DNA of 64,000 bases from DAOSEK01 sp035363095 (GTDB taxonomy: Archaea > Nanobdellota > Nanobdellia > Woesearchaeales > UBA119): NCBI GenBank assembly GCA_035363095.1, contig DAOSEK010000002.1, positions 1 to 64,000 of the forward strand. The letters are read 5' to 3'. The translations under genes and the position numbers were made by a program. The notes under the pieces were generated by a model that saw only the letters and a program-made list of their open reading frames with translations, had not been told where the DNA came from and searched no databases. This document shows, one piece after another, positions 6,877 to 17,950 of this stretch (the first letter of the stretch is position 1; each line of letters opens with the position of its first letter).

Positions 6877-8700
6877 TTAACTGTTATCAAAAATAAACTT
6901 ACCTTTAAAAAAATACATAAAAAAAGATAAAGCAATCAACAAAAAAACACTTAAAGATATCCTAACACTCTTACTAATCAAAAAAGGAATAATAAAAACC
7001 CTTATGCTTTGAGTTTTTGCTTTAAAAGAACTCTCATCTAAAACATTGTTACCTAAAAAAACCGGTTCAAAAAAGAGCTTGTCCTCACGCTCAAACACCT
7101 GAAGATAACTAATATCCTCACTTGGAAGAATACTGCCCCCCAAAACACCTGTAGTGATATATGCAGTATTTTCAATATCTGTTCTTCCTCTAACATGGGA
7201 ATGTCCCGAAATAAAAGCACTCACATTATGCTTTTGCATAAGACCTAAAATATAATCACTCTCAGATCTAAGATGTATTGTATGAGACATCTCCTTATTG
7301 GCTCTCTCATTATTATCAAAAACACCTGTAATAGTATCAATTGGAGATATATGTGAAAAAACTATAATCTTCTTATCCTTGCTTTTCTCAAGCACTGATT
7401 TCAACCATTCAAACTGAATGTTTCCAATAACCCCTTTAGAAGAATCAAGAAAAATAAACCTAATCTCCTTATAATCAAAATAATAATATGTCTGACCAAA
7501 ATACATATTATAAAACAAATCGCCCCCATTCCATATATCATGATTTCCTATCGTTGTAAACACAGGAATGGGTAACGATTCTATAACTGATGAGGCTACC
7601 AAATACTCAATAGAATAACCATTATTAACAATATCCCCATTCCACACAATAAAATCTGGCTCATCAAAAATAATATCTTTTAAAACAGGCATAAAAATAT
7701 TATACCCACTATGAGTATCTGAAACCACATAAAAATTAATCGGTTTTTTCTTTTTTTGAGGAGAAATCTCTATCTCAACCTCTTTTCCTCCCTTAACCTT
7801 GAATTCCAAAAAATGTCCCTTTTCCATCATAATGAATTTTCCAAAAGAAGCACTCTCACTAATCTCTTTATCAGTTATTCTTTTCAACTGCTCATCCCAA
7901 AAATTAATGATACTATCCCCTCTTCTTAAAATAATCTCCTCCCCATTTAGATGAACAATGTCTTCCCTTGAATTCATATTTAGAATATTTAATAAAACCA
8001 CAGAATCTAAATCAGAATTAATATTTATTCTTGAATCCCGTGATGTAGCCTTTAAAACCACCTCATATATGTTTCTTTGAATCTCATCCATACCAAAAAA
8101 ACTTCTTTTCTCAACGTGATAAATAAATCCTCCCTCAATACTTACAGAAAAATGAGAATTTTCTTCATTAAGCGAAGCATAAGACAAACCTGCACCATTT
8201 GGCTGGGTGTATAATCCTAATTTCTCTTCCCAATTGACCATCCAAACCATACAAAAAATCACAAATAACCCTAAAAAAAATAGATAAGACCAAAAACCTA
8301 ATCTAAAATATTTTCCTTTTTTAACTATAGGATTTACATCATTTGAAAACTTCAAATCTTTATTCATCTCAAGAATTATTAAAAGCGATATCCAAACTGC
8401 AATAAAACCTAAAAAAATCTCCTTATTTCCTGAATCAATCAATGAGAAAAAAATTCCATACAAAATGCCTATAACACAAAAATCTCTAAAAAATTTAGTT
8501 GCAATTTTATTTCTCTTAAAAACAAATAAAACACCTGAAGACATCCCCAGAAGGCTTATAATTACTCCTAAACATCCAAGCAAAAAAAAAGTAATCCCAT
8601 GTTGAAAGGTATCCCCTACGGTAATAAAATTTAAAAAACCAAAACTAATAGCTATAACAGCAAAGAAAAGATGCCTTTTAGAATCATCGCGTTCAACCAT
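6877..8700 (-). CDS. membrane-anchored metallophosphoesterase
   Basis: 607 residues. The N-terminal 155 residues hold about five membrane helices (FAVIAISFGFLNFI, FLLGCLGVIISLLGM, VIGILYGIFFSLI, FLGFIAVWISLLIIL, YLFFLGLFVIFCMVWMV). A beta-rich domain follows (about 170-320), then a calcineurin-like phosphoesterase domain with SDTHSG near 326, WNGDIVNNG near 355, GNHD near 385, SHISP near 451 and SGHSHVRG near 498: all the two-metal ligands. One more helix closes the protein (about 580-598). The catalytic domain probably faces outward, but topology is not certain. Substrate is unknown; such enzymes act on phosphodiesters of nucleotides or lipid-linked sugars. Confidence 0.85.
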   Translation of the reverse strand: MVERDDSKRHLFFAVIAISFGFLNFITVGDTFQHGITFFLLGCLGVIISLLGMSSGVLFVFKRNKIATKFFRDFCVIGILYGIFFSLIDSGNKEIFLGFIAVWISLLIILEMNKDLKFSNDVNPIVKKGKYFRLGFWSYLFFLGLFVIFCMVWMVNWEEKLGLYTQPNGAGLSYASLNEENSHFSVSIEGGFIYHVEKRSFFGMDEIQRNIYEVVLKATSRDSRININSDLDSVVLLNILNMNSREDIVHLNGEEIILRRGDSIINFWDEQLKRITDKEISESASFGKFIMMEKGHFLEFKVKGGKEVEIEISPQKKKKPINFYVVSDTHSGYNIFMPVLKDIIFDEPDFIVWNGDIVNNGYSIEYLVASSVIESLPIPVFTTIGNHDIWNGGDLFYNMYFGQTYYYFDYKEIRFIFLDSSKGVIGNIQFEWLKSVLEKSKDKKIIVFSHISPIDTITGVFDNNERANKEMSHTIHLRSESDYILGLMQKHNVSAFISGHSHVRGRTDIENTAYITTGVLGGSILPSEDISYLQVFEREDKLFFEPVFLGNNVLDESSFKAKTQSIRVFIIPFLISKSVRISLSVFLLIALSFFMYFFKGKFIFDNS

Positions 8701-8875
8701 TAATAAACTTAATTAACCTTATTGTATATATTACTTTTTGTTTTTATCTCCCGGTTATATATTATATGTGTTTACCTCTCTTTCTCTATTTATTTAATAT
8801 GTTTTTATTCAATATCCATCATTTAAAGGACAGTCATTTAAACAATATTCACTTCTATTTCTAATATATTTCCAC

Positions 8876-9133
8876 TTATAGAAAAGGATACCTCGTATTT
8901 AAACACAAGAACTTGGTACGCTTTTTTGTAATGAAAAACCTCGGCATAAATGCCGAGGTATCTTTAGGATAGTCGAGGTAAATCCTTGGATGAATCCGTC
9001 TATTCTCACTTTGGCTTGAAAGACCAAAGTATGCGAAGTGATGCTGGATTTCATGAAATCAACAACCTCGCTTGAATGTAGCGCATGCTTTTATATTACC
9101 AACATACCTCGCCCTTTAGGGCGAGGTTGTTGA
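8876..9133 (+). repeat. composite repeat: B interrupted by A (second copy)
   Basis: Left B 8876-8930, A 8931-9062, right B to 9133. It is nearly identical to the composite at 6376-6630, including the junctions TTTTTTGTAATGAAAAACC and GAAATCAACAACCTCGC. The main difference is in A's right arm, GAAGTGATGCTGG here versus GAATGACGG there. It accounts for most of the gene-free stretch 8701-9338; the remainder is AT-rich upstream DNA of the next gene. Confidence 0.88.
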
Positions 9134-9338
9134 TTTTTTCATTCTTAATCTAATACAACCATTCTATAACACAAATACATATTTCTAAAAAAGTGGACCC
9201 ATTACTATTTGTAAAACCACCATTCTTTTTCGATATCTTTATAAATATTAATACGCCTTCACGCAAATACAACTTATTTTTGTTTAGAATTTTTTTACTT
9301 TTTTAAAATTTATTGTTAAACCTAATGGGGGGAAATAC

Positions 9339-12300
9339 ATGGGAAAAAATGAATATAAATACATATCTAAAATTTTAGTTTTTATGATAACCGCTATGTT
9401 TCTATTGAGTATGTTTCCAGAACATACCTTAGCAATAATGATTGAACCTGAAGAGCCAGTAGTTACTCTAAGCTCTCCACTTCAAGGAGATATATATGAT
9501 ACATTAACTGTGCCGGTTAGCTTTACTTACACTGATGATTTTGATGCAACAATAGATTGCGAATTATATGTAAATGGCCAACCCGGTGGAAATGTTTTAG
9601 CACAAAATGGTATTGAAGCAACAACCAACTATGTATTCACAGAAGATGATACCTATTCTCTTTTTGTATCTTGCATGGATTCTGATGAAAACACTGGCTT
9701 AAGTTCTGAAAATACCTTCATTGTGGATACTACTGCTCCAACTGGTAATGTCGAAGACCCTTCAGTTGATGGTGAAGTAAGAGGTGAAGTATCTTTTTAT
9801 GTAAATACCCAAGACTATGGTTCTTATATCAACAATGTCTGTGTAAAATATGGTGTAGATTCACCAGATGTTTTAGTTGGATGTAAAGATCTATCCGAAA
9901 AAACATGGCATAGCTATGATTATGCACCTTCATTTATTTTTAGTTTGGATAGTACACTAATTGCTGATGGAACATACAAGCTTTTTGCAATAATGACTGA
10001 TAATGCTTTAAATGAAGCAACAACAAACCCCGTTACAATTGTTATAAATAACTACGGAATTGGATCCCCTTCAAGCCCTGCACAAATCTCAACTTGCGAA
10101 GAATTCCAAGCAATCTCAGATCATCTAGGTTGGCATTATGAATTAGCAAACGATATAGATTGTTCAGATACCAAAAACTGGAACGGTGGACAAGGATTTA
10201 AAACAATAGGACAACACAATAGTTTCAATGGGGTTTTAGATGGAAAAGGTTTTATGATAAAAGACCTTTATATGAATTATGGTGAGGCAAGAGGAATATT
10301 CTCTACAATAGGCTCATCAGGGGTTCTGAAAAATATAGTATTTGAGAATGCATACGTCAGAGGTTTGGGATATGTTGGTGGTATCACAAATTACAATTCT
10401 GGATTAATTGAAAGGTGTGCAATTACCGGAGAAGTTCATTGTGGAAATCAACAATGTGGAGGAATTGTAGGAGCAAACTCTGGAAAAGTATCAGAATGTT
10501 TTGTCGATATTCATCTAACTGGTCCTAACTACGTTGGTATGATTGCTGGTCATTCATATGGACAATGGGAAATCACCCAAATTAAAAACTGTTATGCCCT
10601 AGGAACAATGAGTGCACCTTCACAAAGTGGTGGGTTAGTTGGATTAAACGAAAACACCCTGATTTCTAACTCTTATTCAAACGCACAGGTTATTGGTGAT
10701 AACGCCAATGGTGGTTTAATAGGCTGGCAATATTCAGGAGGCGATCAACAAAATTCCTATTGGAATATTGATACCTCTGATAAATTAAACATGTGTGGAA
10801 CCCTTGGATCAAACTGCATTGATGAAAACGGATTAACTGATGATGAGATGAAAGTCCAATCAAACTTTGATGGATGGGATTTTACCGACATCTGGGCGAT
10901 TGACTCTAGGCTTAACGGAGGCTATCCATATCTTCAATGGCAAGACTTTGACAAGGACAGGGACGGAATAATTGATATCGATGATAATTGTCCTTTAGTT
11001 CCAAACCCTTTACAAGAAGATGAAGATGGTGATGGAATAGGGGATGCATGCGATAACTGCCCACTTGTCGCAAACCCAGACCAAAACGATTACGATGGCG
11101 ATGGAATCGGTGACACCTGTGATGAGGGTTATATTGAAATTGAGTTAATCTCACCAACAGATTACACAATAGTTGATAGAAACGAAGAATTTGATTTTGA
11201 TGTAAAAGTCAAATGTATTGCAGGAGTATGTGGTGAAGTTAATGTAGCATTAGATCCAATAGATTACTCAAAAATAAGGATGCTAATCTATAATCCTAAT
11301 TCAGTTGGACCTGATGGTGCAAGTTGCAAAGGTCAATACATTAAATTGCCTTATACCTATTTGGAGAATAACGGAATTGAATATACCTACTGGTGCAATT
11401 CAAATGTAGTAGATGCAGATGTACTAAAGGACTATGATGTGCTTTATGTAGGAAGGGCAAGATCACAATGGGGATATAGCCCAGGGTACATAAACACCCA
11501 AGACCTAAGAGATTGGGTTGCAAATGGTGGTGGGGCAATACTTGAAAGCAACGGTGATAGCTTTGAAGAGGGAACATCAACACCTATTTGGTATAACATC
11601 TACGATTTGTTTGGATATAACAACTGTCCAAATATCGAGATGTCTGATAACGCAGGTAGCGGAATCATAACAAAATATGCAGACCATCCAATTTGGGAAG
11701 GAATAGAATCCTCATCAGTAGGATATTCTGCAAACTCATTATATGACAGTGAGTTAGGCGACCATTGCATTGGAACAGGAACAAAAATTGGGACCGGAGC
11801 ATATAATCAGCAAAACCCAATGGTTAACGAATTTGGCCTTGGAAGAACCTATTCTGGAGTTGCTACCTATTATGATATAAACGAAGACACAAGCAGATAC
11901 TTCCTAAATGTAATCAGATGGGTTGCAGGTGGTGGAAAAGGAATAATCCCAATGAATTCCGGAACTCCTTTCTACACAACAGACCAAAACCCAATCTTAG
12001 GAGGGGTAGATGAAGGATTTGAATGCCTAAGCAATATGAAGGCTGGAGAAGTATGTGACCTTTCATGGAACGTAGTTTCAACAGGTGCACAAAACTCACT
12101 TTGGAAGTTCTTCGTATTATACAACTGGACTTATCAACCCCAAGATTTAGTGTCAGATAAAGTTGACATAAGAATCCTATCAAGATGTGGAGGAGAATTT
12201 GGAAACACCTGTGAATGTGGAGATTTCGTAGTCGGTGACTTAACACTTGAAGAAAACCTATACTGTGATGGAAATGCCTTAGTAATTGCAGATGATGACA

Positions 12301-13866
12301 TAACAATTGATTGCAATGGTTATGGATATCACAAGTACAACAGGCAGAGGAATCGGAATCTATGGAAAGGATTATTCAGGTATAACAATCAGAAACTGTA
12401 ACATTAACAGCTTTGAAACAGGCCTTTATGTTGAGAACTCTGAAAACAACCTTTTTGAAATGAATACCTTTGATTCAAATGGAAGAACAATCCCTAATTT
12501 CTCAGGTATACATCTTAAAAAAGTAACCCACAGCACAATAAAAGACAGCGTATTCACTAACAATGACTATGGAATAGTTTTAACGGAAAACTCTGAAGGG
12601 ATAATCATTTCCGGAAACGAGGTTGAGAACAACTGCGAAGGAATAAGACTTGAATCAAACTCAGTTGCAGAGATTACAGATACAAACTTTAAAGATAATC
12701 ACTGCATGGGAGGCTCAACAACAGGTCTTTACGTAGACTACAGCTCATATGCTTATCTAACAGATGGCAACTTTGAAAACAACGGAAATTATGGAATCTA
12801 TGATGAACATCCATGTTTTACATTCTGGAAAATAAAAACCAATGTATTATGCAAAGACAACAACATTGATTTAGGAAACGGTGCAATTGTTCCATTAGGT
12901 GGAAAAATCACCGCAGACAATTGTGTAATCTCTGTATTAGGTAACCAATTTGACTTGGATGGAGATAAAGGTCAGCAAGGATACGCACAAATCGAAGTAT
13001 GGGAAAATGGTATTGCGGGTGTAAAAGAAGATTATGGATTAGTAGTAGAATTTAGTGGATTAGAATCAATTGAATGCTGTAGCGAAGACCCAAAACTTGA
13101 AGTAAAATACTACAACCACTTCCAAAAATCTCATCCAACATATAAGGCCTTTAATAAATACGTTGATTTGAATTTGCTTCCCCAAGAAGCGTATACCTAC
13201 GATGAATATACACTAAAGGTGTATTACACAGATTCAGAATTAAAAGCTTCAGGATTAACAGAAGACTTATTATTACTCGAGTATTACAATGAAAACAAGG
13301 GAGCATGGGAATCACTAAAAGATACAGGAGTTAATACTGCTGAAAACTATGTGTGGGCAAAACTTAATCACATGAGCCTATTTGGAATATTTGAATCACA
13401 AAAGCAGTCTTCTGGAAGAAGAAGAACTGGCGGTGGTGGTACTGATTATTGTGAAACCTCATGGGTTTGCACTCAATGGTCAGTTTGTGAGAATGGCATT
13501 CAAACAAGAACATGTGAAAAAGAAGAGCCAAGATGTATTGCACTTGAAGAAAAGCCTAGTGAATCAAACACTTGCACAATAGAACCAACAACTCAAACCA
13601 CACAAACTACTGTAACCCCAATTCCTCAAGAGCCCTCACAACCAGTCCAAGGAGGAGAAGATTCACCCACACAAGCAAGTGCTAATGAAGAAGAAAACAA
13701 AAATCCACCAAGCGCAATAACAGGTCTTGCAGTAGGAGAAAATGTGGAAGGTTCAAAAACCAATGCTTGGCCATTAATACTACTAATAGCAGGGATATTT
13801 GTTTTAATAGGTGCAACAGTTATTCTTGGAAAAGGCAAAGTAAAGACAAAAAAACGAAGACTTTAA
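9339..13866 (+). pseudogene. large secreted multidomain surface protein, split by a +1 frameshift
   Basis: Two overlapping frames (9339-12401 and one open from 12307 to 13866) together make about 1500 residues. Domains: signal peptide 1-32; Ig-like repeats to about 230; GLUG-type repeats about 350-470 (GGIVGAN, GGLVGLN, GGLIGW); two calcium-binding thrombospondin type 3 repeats about 537-595 (DKDRDGIIDIDDNCP, DGDGIGDACDNCP); a ThuA/glutamine-amidotransferase-like alpha/beta domain about 640-865; then a NosD-like beta-helix (ITIDCNG..ITIRNCNI). The frame break is inside the beta-helix near 12327: skipping one T joins DCNGYG to ITSTTGRG. The C-terminus has a WVCTQWSVCENGIQTRTC domain (thrombospondin-1-like), a Thr/Pro linker and a membrane helix with a KKRR end. 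GGGGGG precedes the ATG. The break may be a sequencing error, decay or programmed. Confidence 0.85.
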
Positions 13867-13895
13867 ATTTTTTATATATTTTTATTTTTTTTATT
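13867..13895 (+). terminator. oligo-T terminator
   Basis: Dense T runs directly after the stop codon of the surface-protein gene, the usual archaeal intrinsic termination signal. Confidence 0.45.
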
Positions 13896-14080
13896 ATTCT
13901 TTTTATTCTTCTAAATTCTTTTAAAAATTCTCTTGTTACTTTCAAAGATAACTATTTCTTAGATTAATCTGAAAGGATTCAAATATCTGAAAACAGATAC
14001 CAAACTCATATAATCTATTTCTACAGTAAAATTAATGTAAAATTCTTTAGAAAGGCTTTTAAATAAATAGCTCAGTTTTA

Positions 14081-15049
14081 ATGCTCATGGAATATTTAAT
14101 GAATTTATTAATTCAAATATTTGGTGCCTTTTTTTTGCTCATATTTTCATATATTTCTCTTACTCAAATAATACTCCATATTAATCAGAAAAACTTTTTA
14201 GGAGAAAAATCAAACTTATTAAAAAATTATTACCTCGCATCACTTCATTCTCATTCATATTATGATGGAGAATTAAAACCCAAAGAAATAATTTTAGGAG
14301 CCTACAAAAACAAATACACATTCTACTCAATAACTGACCATCTTGAGCCAAAATTATTTATCAACCCAAATCTTCCCTTTGATTATCTTGAGTCACTAAT
14401 TAAAAAAGGTGAAAAATTATCCTCACTTAACTTAAAGAAATTAAATTATTACACTATAAAAATATACAACAAAAAAAATCCAAAAGCACACGTTCTCTAT
14501 CTACTTAAAGGCGTTGAAATCTCTGCAATAAACAAAAATCAAAAAATTCATCTTGGAGTAGTTGGCCTTAACAAAATGCCAAAAGCCTATCAAAACCTTG
14601 ATTACTACTTCAAAAAATACCAAAAAGAAAATGTCTTAATAATAGCTTGCCATCCATTCTCACCAAACCAAAGGGGCATGGGTTTTTGCAATCTAAAAAA
14701 ATACAGTCATCAATTAGATTTTGTAGAACTAAATGGCTCGTTTCCTCTACCATTTGGGTATATCATAAACTCAAAAACCAAAAAGATTGCTAACAATCTT
14801 CAAATTCCTGTAATTGCAAACACAGATTCTCACATAAAATCCAATTACTTCAACACATTCTCTTCACTAATCCCAAAATCCAAAGATTTTGATGAAAACG
14901 ATATAATAGGTTATATCAAAAAGCATCGCAAATCAACAAAGACAGTAATGTGCTATCCCCCAATAATAAAAATATACATTTGGATACTTAAAGGTCTTTT
15001 TTTCAAAAAGAAAGTTCCAAAAGAATTCAAAACAAAAATAAAAAAATAA
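14081..15049 (+). CDS. PHP-domain metal-dependent phosphoesterase with N-terminal anchor
   Basis: 322 residues. A hydrophobic helix at about 8-32 (LIQIFGAFFLLIFSYISLTQII) anchors the protein. The PHP motifs follow in order: ASLHSHSYYDG near 55, ITDHLEP near 87, LKGVEISA near 145, IIACHPF near 190, VELNGS near 217 and ANTDSH near 247. All residues expected to bind the metal cluster are present. The family hydrolyses phosphoesters; substrate unknown. A second ATG two codons in (14087) is an alternative start. TTTAAATAAA at about 14058 lies close upstream, suggesting a very short or no leader. Confidence 0.8.
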   Translation: MLMEYLMNLLIQIFGAFFLLIFSYISLTQIILHINQKNFLGEKSNLLKNYYLASLHSHSYYDGELKPKEIILGAYKNKYTFYSITDHLEPKLFINPNLPFDYLESLIKKGEKLSSLNLKKLNYYTIKIYNKKNPKAHVLYLLKGVEISAINKNQKIHLGVVGLNKMPKAYQNLDYYFKKYQKENVLIIACHPFSPNQRGMGFCNLKKYSHQLDFVELNGSFPLPFGYIINSKTKKIANNLQIPVIANTDSHIKSNYFNTFSSLIPKSKDFDENDIIGYIKKHRKSTKTVMCYPPIIKIYIWILKGLFFKKKVPKEFKTKIKK

Positions 15050-15074
15050 AAAATTTATCTTTGAAAAAAGAGTC

Positions 15075-15800
15075 TTATTTTGTCTCAAAAACAACCCTAA
15101 CATTCATAGTAACAGTCTGCATCTCTGGAGATAGCACAGGAAGCATTGATTCACCCTTTGCAGAACTTAACTCATAATAATTTCTGTTATAGATTGGATA
15201 ATACGCTTCGCTTGTGTAAATGTTTTTCACACTCTTAATCTTTTTACCCATAAGTTCTGCTAGTCTATTTGCATCCTCTTTAGCCTTTACTACTCCTTGT
15301 TCTACAAGTTCAATCTCAAGTGCTTGTGTTGCCTCCTTTGAAAGGCTATACTCTAGATTTTCTATCCTATTAGCACCCAGCTTCACAGCATTAGATAAAA
15401 TCTCTCCTGCAAGACTTAATTCCTTTGTTGTTATCTCAATCGTATTATAAACCTCATAACCTGTATTAATGTACTCTTCATTATCCGAATCCCATTTATT
15501 CCTTTCTCTTATCTGAAAGTTTCTAGTTTCAATAGTATAACTTGAATCCTTAGAAAAAAACTCAGTAATCCTGTTATTAATCTCAGTATTTTCATCCATT
15601 GCACTCTCAATCTCCTTGCCAAGACTTGATATTGCAATTACTACCCTCACCTTGTCTGGTGCCACTTCTCTTTGAATAGTTTTACTTACCTCTAAATCCT
15701 TGGAATTATCCTGCACATTGTTTCCTGTAATGAGCATAGCAAAAACCATTCCAATCAAAAGCACAATCAAAATTGTGTTTACCACTCCAAAATTTTTCAT
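15075..15800 (-). CDS. SIMPL-domain (DUF541) exported protein
   Basis: 241 residues. An N-terminal hydrophobic segment (about 8-26) acts as signal or anchor. The rest matches the SIMPL/DUF541 pattern: a beta-strand start (EVAPDKVRVVIAIS), a long middle helix (AGEILSNAVKLGANRIENLEYSLS), the helix VKAKEDANRLAELMGKKIKS near 170-190, and a C-terminal strand (TVTMNVRVVFE). The family is linked to envelope stress and oxidative defence in bacteria; the biochemical role is unsettled. GAGGTGATT precedes the ATG. It is convergent with the PHP gene. Confidence 0.8.
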   Translation of the reverse strand: MKNFGVVNTILIVLLIGMVFAMLITGNNVQDNSKDLEVSKTIQREVAPDKVRVVIAISSLGKEIESAMDENTEINNRITEFFSKDSSYTIETRNFQIRERNKWDSDNEEYINTGYEVYNTIEITTKELSLAGEILSNAVKLGANRIENLEYSLSKEATQALEIELVEQGVVKAKEDANRLAELMGKKIKSVKNIYTSEAYYPIYNRNYYELSSAKGESMLPVLSPEMQTVTMNVRVVFETK

Positions 15801-15895
15801 AAATAATCACCTCATAAAGACTAGAAACTATTATCTATTTAAAAATATTAATATAACTTTAATAAAATTAGAAACTATACATATCATATGTTACG

Positions 15896-16612
15896 TTATT
15901 TTTCCAATTCCAAAACATACTTCATGTAGCCTTCCCTATCGCTTGGCTCTTTAAGAAATCTATATTTTTGTAATAGGTGTTTTGGTCCCTTATTTCCCTT
16001 TTGAACATAAGCAGAAATTTGTTTACAATTAGTTCCATCATCATCCAAAATTCCTTTTAATGCTTCTTCCATAAGCATATCTGAATATGATTTATTCTTA
16101 TATCTTTTTCCTCTAAACTCATCTTCAAGAAATATCGCACTGATTTCAAGTCCTCTATCAACCTCATTAACAAGTATAAATCCAACACTTTCTTCTTTCT
16201 TTTCAAAGTGAATTGGATCAATATATTCTATCTTAAGTGCAACAAAGTATTTAACTTTTCCTAAATCATAATAATCTATTGAATCATGATCCTGTAATTC
16301 TTCAGATTCTTCTTTTTCTAGCGAAATACAATCTGTTATGGAATCAGCGTTCCTAAACTCAGCATATTCATTAGTTTTGTAATCATGTTCCCCCTTAAAC
16401 TTCCTAATAAGGAAATCTAATGATGTAATATCTTTAATCGGCTCAACCCAAGCCTTAAAGCTATCCAAAAATTTTTGTATTCGCCCATAATCTGATACGA
16501 TAGACAAATCTCTTTCACTAATGATTTCATAGTAAGGATTTTCAATAAATCTCTTAAACAAATCATTAATTAATTTATACTCAGTATTACTCATTTGCTT
16601 TGTATTATTCAT
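15896..16612 (-). CDS. probable GNAT-like acetyltransferase
   Basis: 238 residues. The N-terminal half is helical and charged with no clear match. The second half looks like a GNAT fold: a beta strand pair (VGFILVNE, LEISAIFL), then LEDEFRGKRYKNKSYSDML in the place of the acetyl-CoA loop, and later KGNKGPKHLLQKYRF, reminiscent of the N..A..lYkk.GF motif. The glycine-rich loop is weak, so activity is uncertain. Function and substrate are unknown. Confidence 0.45.
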   Translation of the reverse strand: MNNTKQMSNTEYKLINDLFKRFIENPYYEIISERDLSIVSDYGRIQKFLDSFKAWVEPIKDITSLDFLIRKFKGEHDYKTNEYAEFRNADSITDCISLEKEESEELQDHDSIDYYDLGKVKYFVALKIEYIDPIHFEKKEESVGFILVNEVDRGLEISAIFLEDEFRGKRYKNKSYSDMLMEEALKGILDDDGTNCKQISAYVQKGNKGPKHLLQKYRFLKEPSDREGYMKYVLELEK

Positions 16613-16980
16613 TTTTTTTCATACTCGCGATTCAACAACCTAAAATATTTAATCAACAAAGATACTAATGCCTTTAGATCCAACAAAACTATATATATCC
16701 ATCGACACAAAACATATAGTTAACATAACACATATTCATCTTTAATCTCTCATAACTTTATTCCATCAGCTATTATCTTATTTTCATACTTTGTATATCT
16801 TTTCAGGATTGATATTAGATAAATGATTTATATTAAACAAATTATTCCCCCTTAATATTCAATAAACTATTTCATCATAATAAATATATAAAAATACTTA
16901 TCATAAAAGTTTTTATTTGAATAAAATATTCCTTTATTTTCCCAAAAAGCTTATATATCCCATGAAAAATAATTGTCATA
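16613..16980. other. AT-rich intergenic region
   Basis: No gene, repeat copy or RNA was found. It holds the divergent promoters of the two flanking genes. Only TTATATAT near 16951 on the plus strand can be called with some support. Confidence 0.5.
16951..16958 (+). promoter_or_regulatory. TATA box, leaderless promoter
   Basis: CCAAAAAGC then TTATATAT (BRE-like plus TATA) lies 23-30 nt before ATG 16981, so transcription likely starts at or next to the start codon. Confidence 0.55.
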
Positions 16981-17682
16981 ATGAAAGCAATAATTTTAGC
17001 AGGTGGACTTGGGACAAGACTTAGACCCGTCACACTAGAAATCCCAAAACCCTTAATACCAATCAATGGAAAAACACTAACCGAACACGTAATAAACATA
17101 CTTCTTAAAGCAGATGTTAGAGAAGTTTATCTTTCAATAGGATATATGCATGAAAAAATAAAACATTATTTTGAAGATGGTTCACGATTTGGAATAAAAA
17201 TAAAGTACATAGTAGAAACCCAACCTCTTGGAACGGGTGGCTGGATGCACCTGATAAATAAACAAGAGCTATCTGAGGATTTCTTCGTCTTAAATGGAGA
17301 TAATCTTTTTGATTTAAACCTAAAAGATTTTTTAGAATTTCATAAAAATAACAATGCGCTTGCATCAATTGCACTAACACAAGTAGAAGATGTTTCAAAA
17401 TTTGGAATTGTTGAGCTTAAAGACAAAAGAATTACACAATTCGTAGAAAAGCCATCACCAAAAAACGCTCCATCAAGTCTTGCAAATGCAGGATATTATG
17501 TATTTAGCCCCGATATATTTAATATTTTGCCTTCACATAACTCATTTTCTCTTGAAAGGGAACTATTTCCAAAAATTGCACAGTTAGAAAAGCTTTATGG
17601 ATACCCCTGCAGTGCGCTTTGGTTTGACACCGGAACATTTGAGAGTTGGGAAAAAGTAATTCACAACTGGAAACATAAATAA
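16981..17682 (+). CDS. sugar-1-phosphate nucleotidyltransferase
   Basis: 233 residues. The N-terminus KAIILAGGLGTRLRPVT is the signature of NTP_transferase enzymes, which join a nucleoside triphosphate to a sugar 1-phosphate. IPKPLIPING follows, with the catalytic/metal Asp in LNGDNLFD near residue 110 and VEKP near 155. The hexapeptide-repeat or bacterial-type C-terminal domain is missing, so this is a minimal catalytic domain. Mannose-1-P guanylyltransferase, glucose-1-P uridylyl- or thymidylyltransferase are all possible. It probably supplies sugar nucleotides for surface glycans; the two surface-protein genes flank it. Confidence 0.88.
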   Translation: MKAIILAGGLGTRLRPVTLEIPKPLIPINGKTLTEHVINILLKADVREVYLSIGYMHEKIKHYFEDGSRFGIKIKYIVETQPLGTGGWMHLINKQELSEDFFVLNGDNLFDLNLKDFLEFHKNNNALASIALTQVEDVSKFGIVELKDKRITQFVEKPSPKNAPSSLANAGYYVFSPDIFNILPSHNSFSLERELFPKIAQLEKLYGYPCSALWFDTGTFESWEKVIHNWKHK

Positions 17683-17950
17683 TCCTTTACAAAACAATAA
17701 AAACAAATAATCTTGATATGAAGTGTTAGTAGCTAAAATACTATACTAAAAAGAAAAGCTTTAAATATTCCTTTTTCAAAAAATAGATATCTAACACAAT
17801 TAATTTTTTATTTTTGTGGAAAAAAGTGGTCTGAACAGTTTTTTAATTAAAAAAAATAATTTTAGAATTCGTGTAAATGCTGTACAAATGGATGTTCAAA
17901 AAATTATTTGTGCCAGTATGATTTGAAATAAAGCAAGAGGTGTATTTGTA

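Noticed and set aside
13767..13967. 66-codon plus-strand frame at the end of the surface-protein gene
   Set aside because: Mostly an out-of-frame shadow of the membrane anchor and the T-rich terminator.
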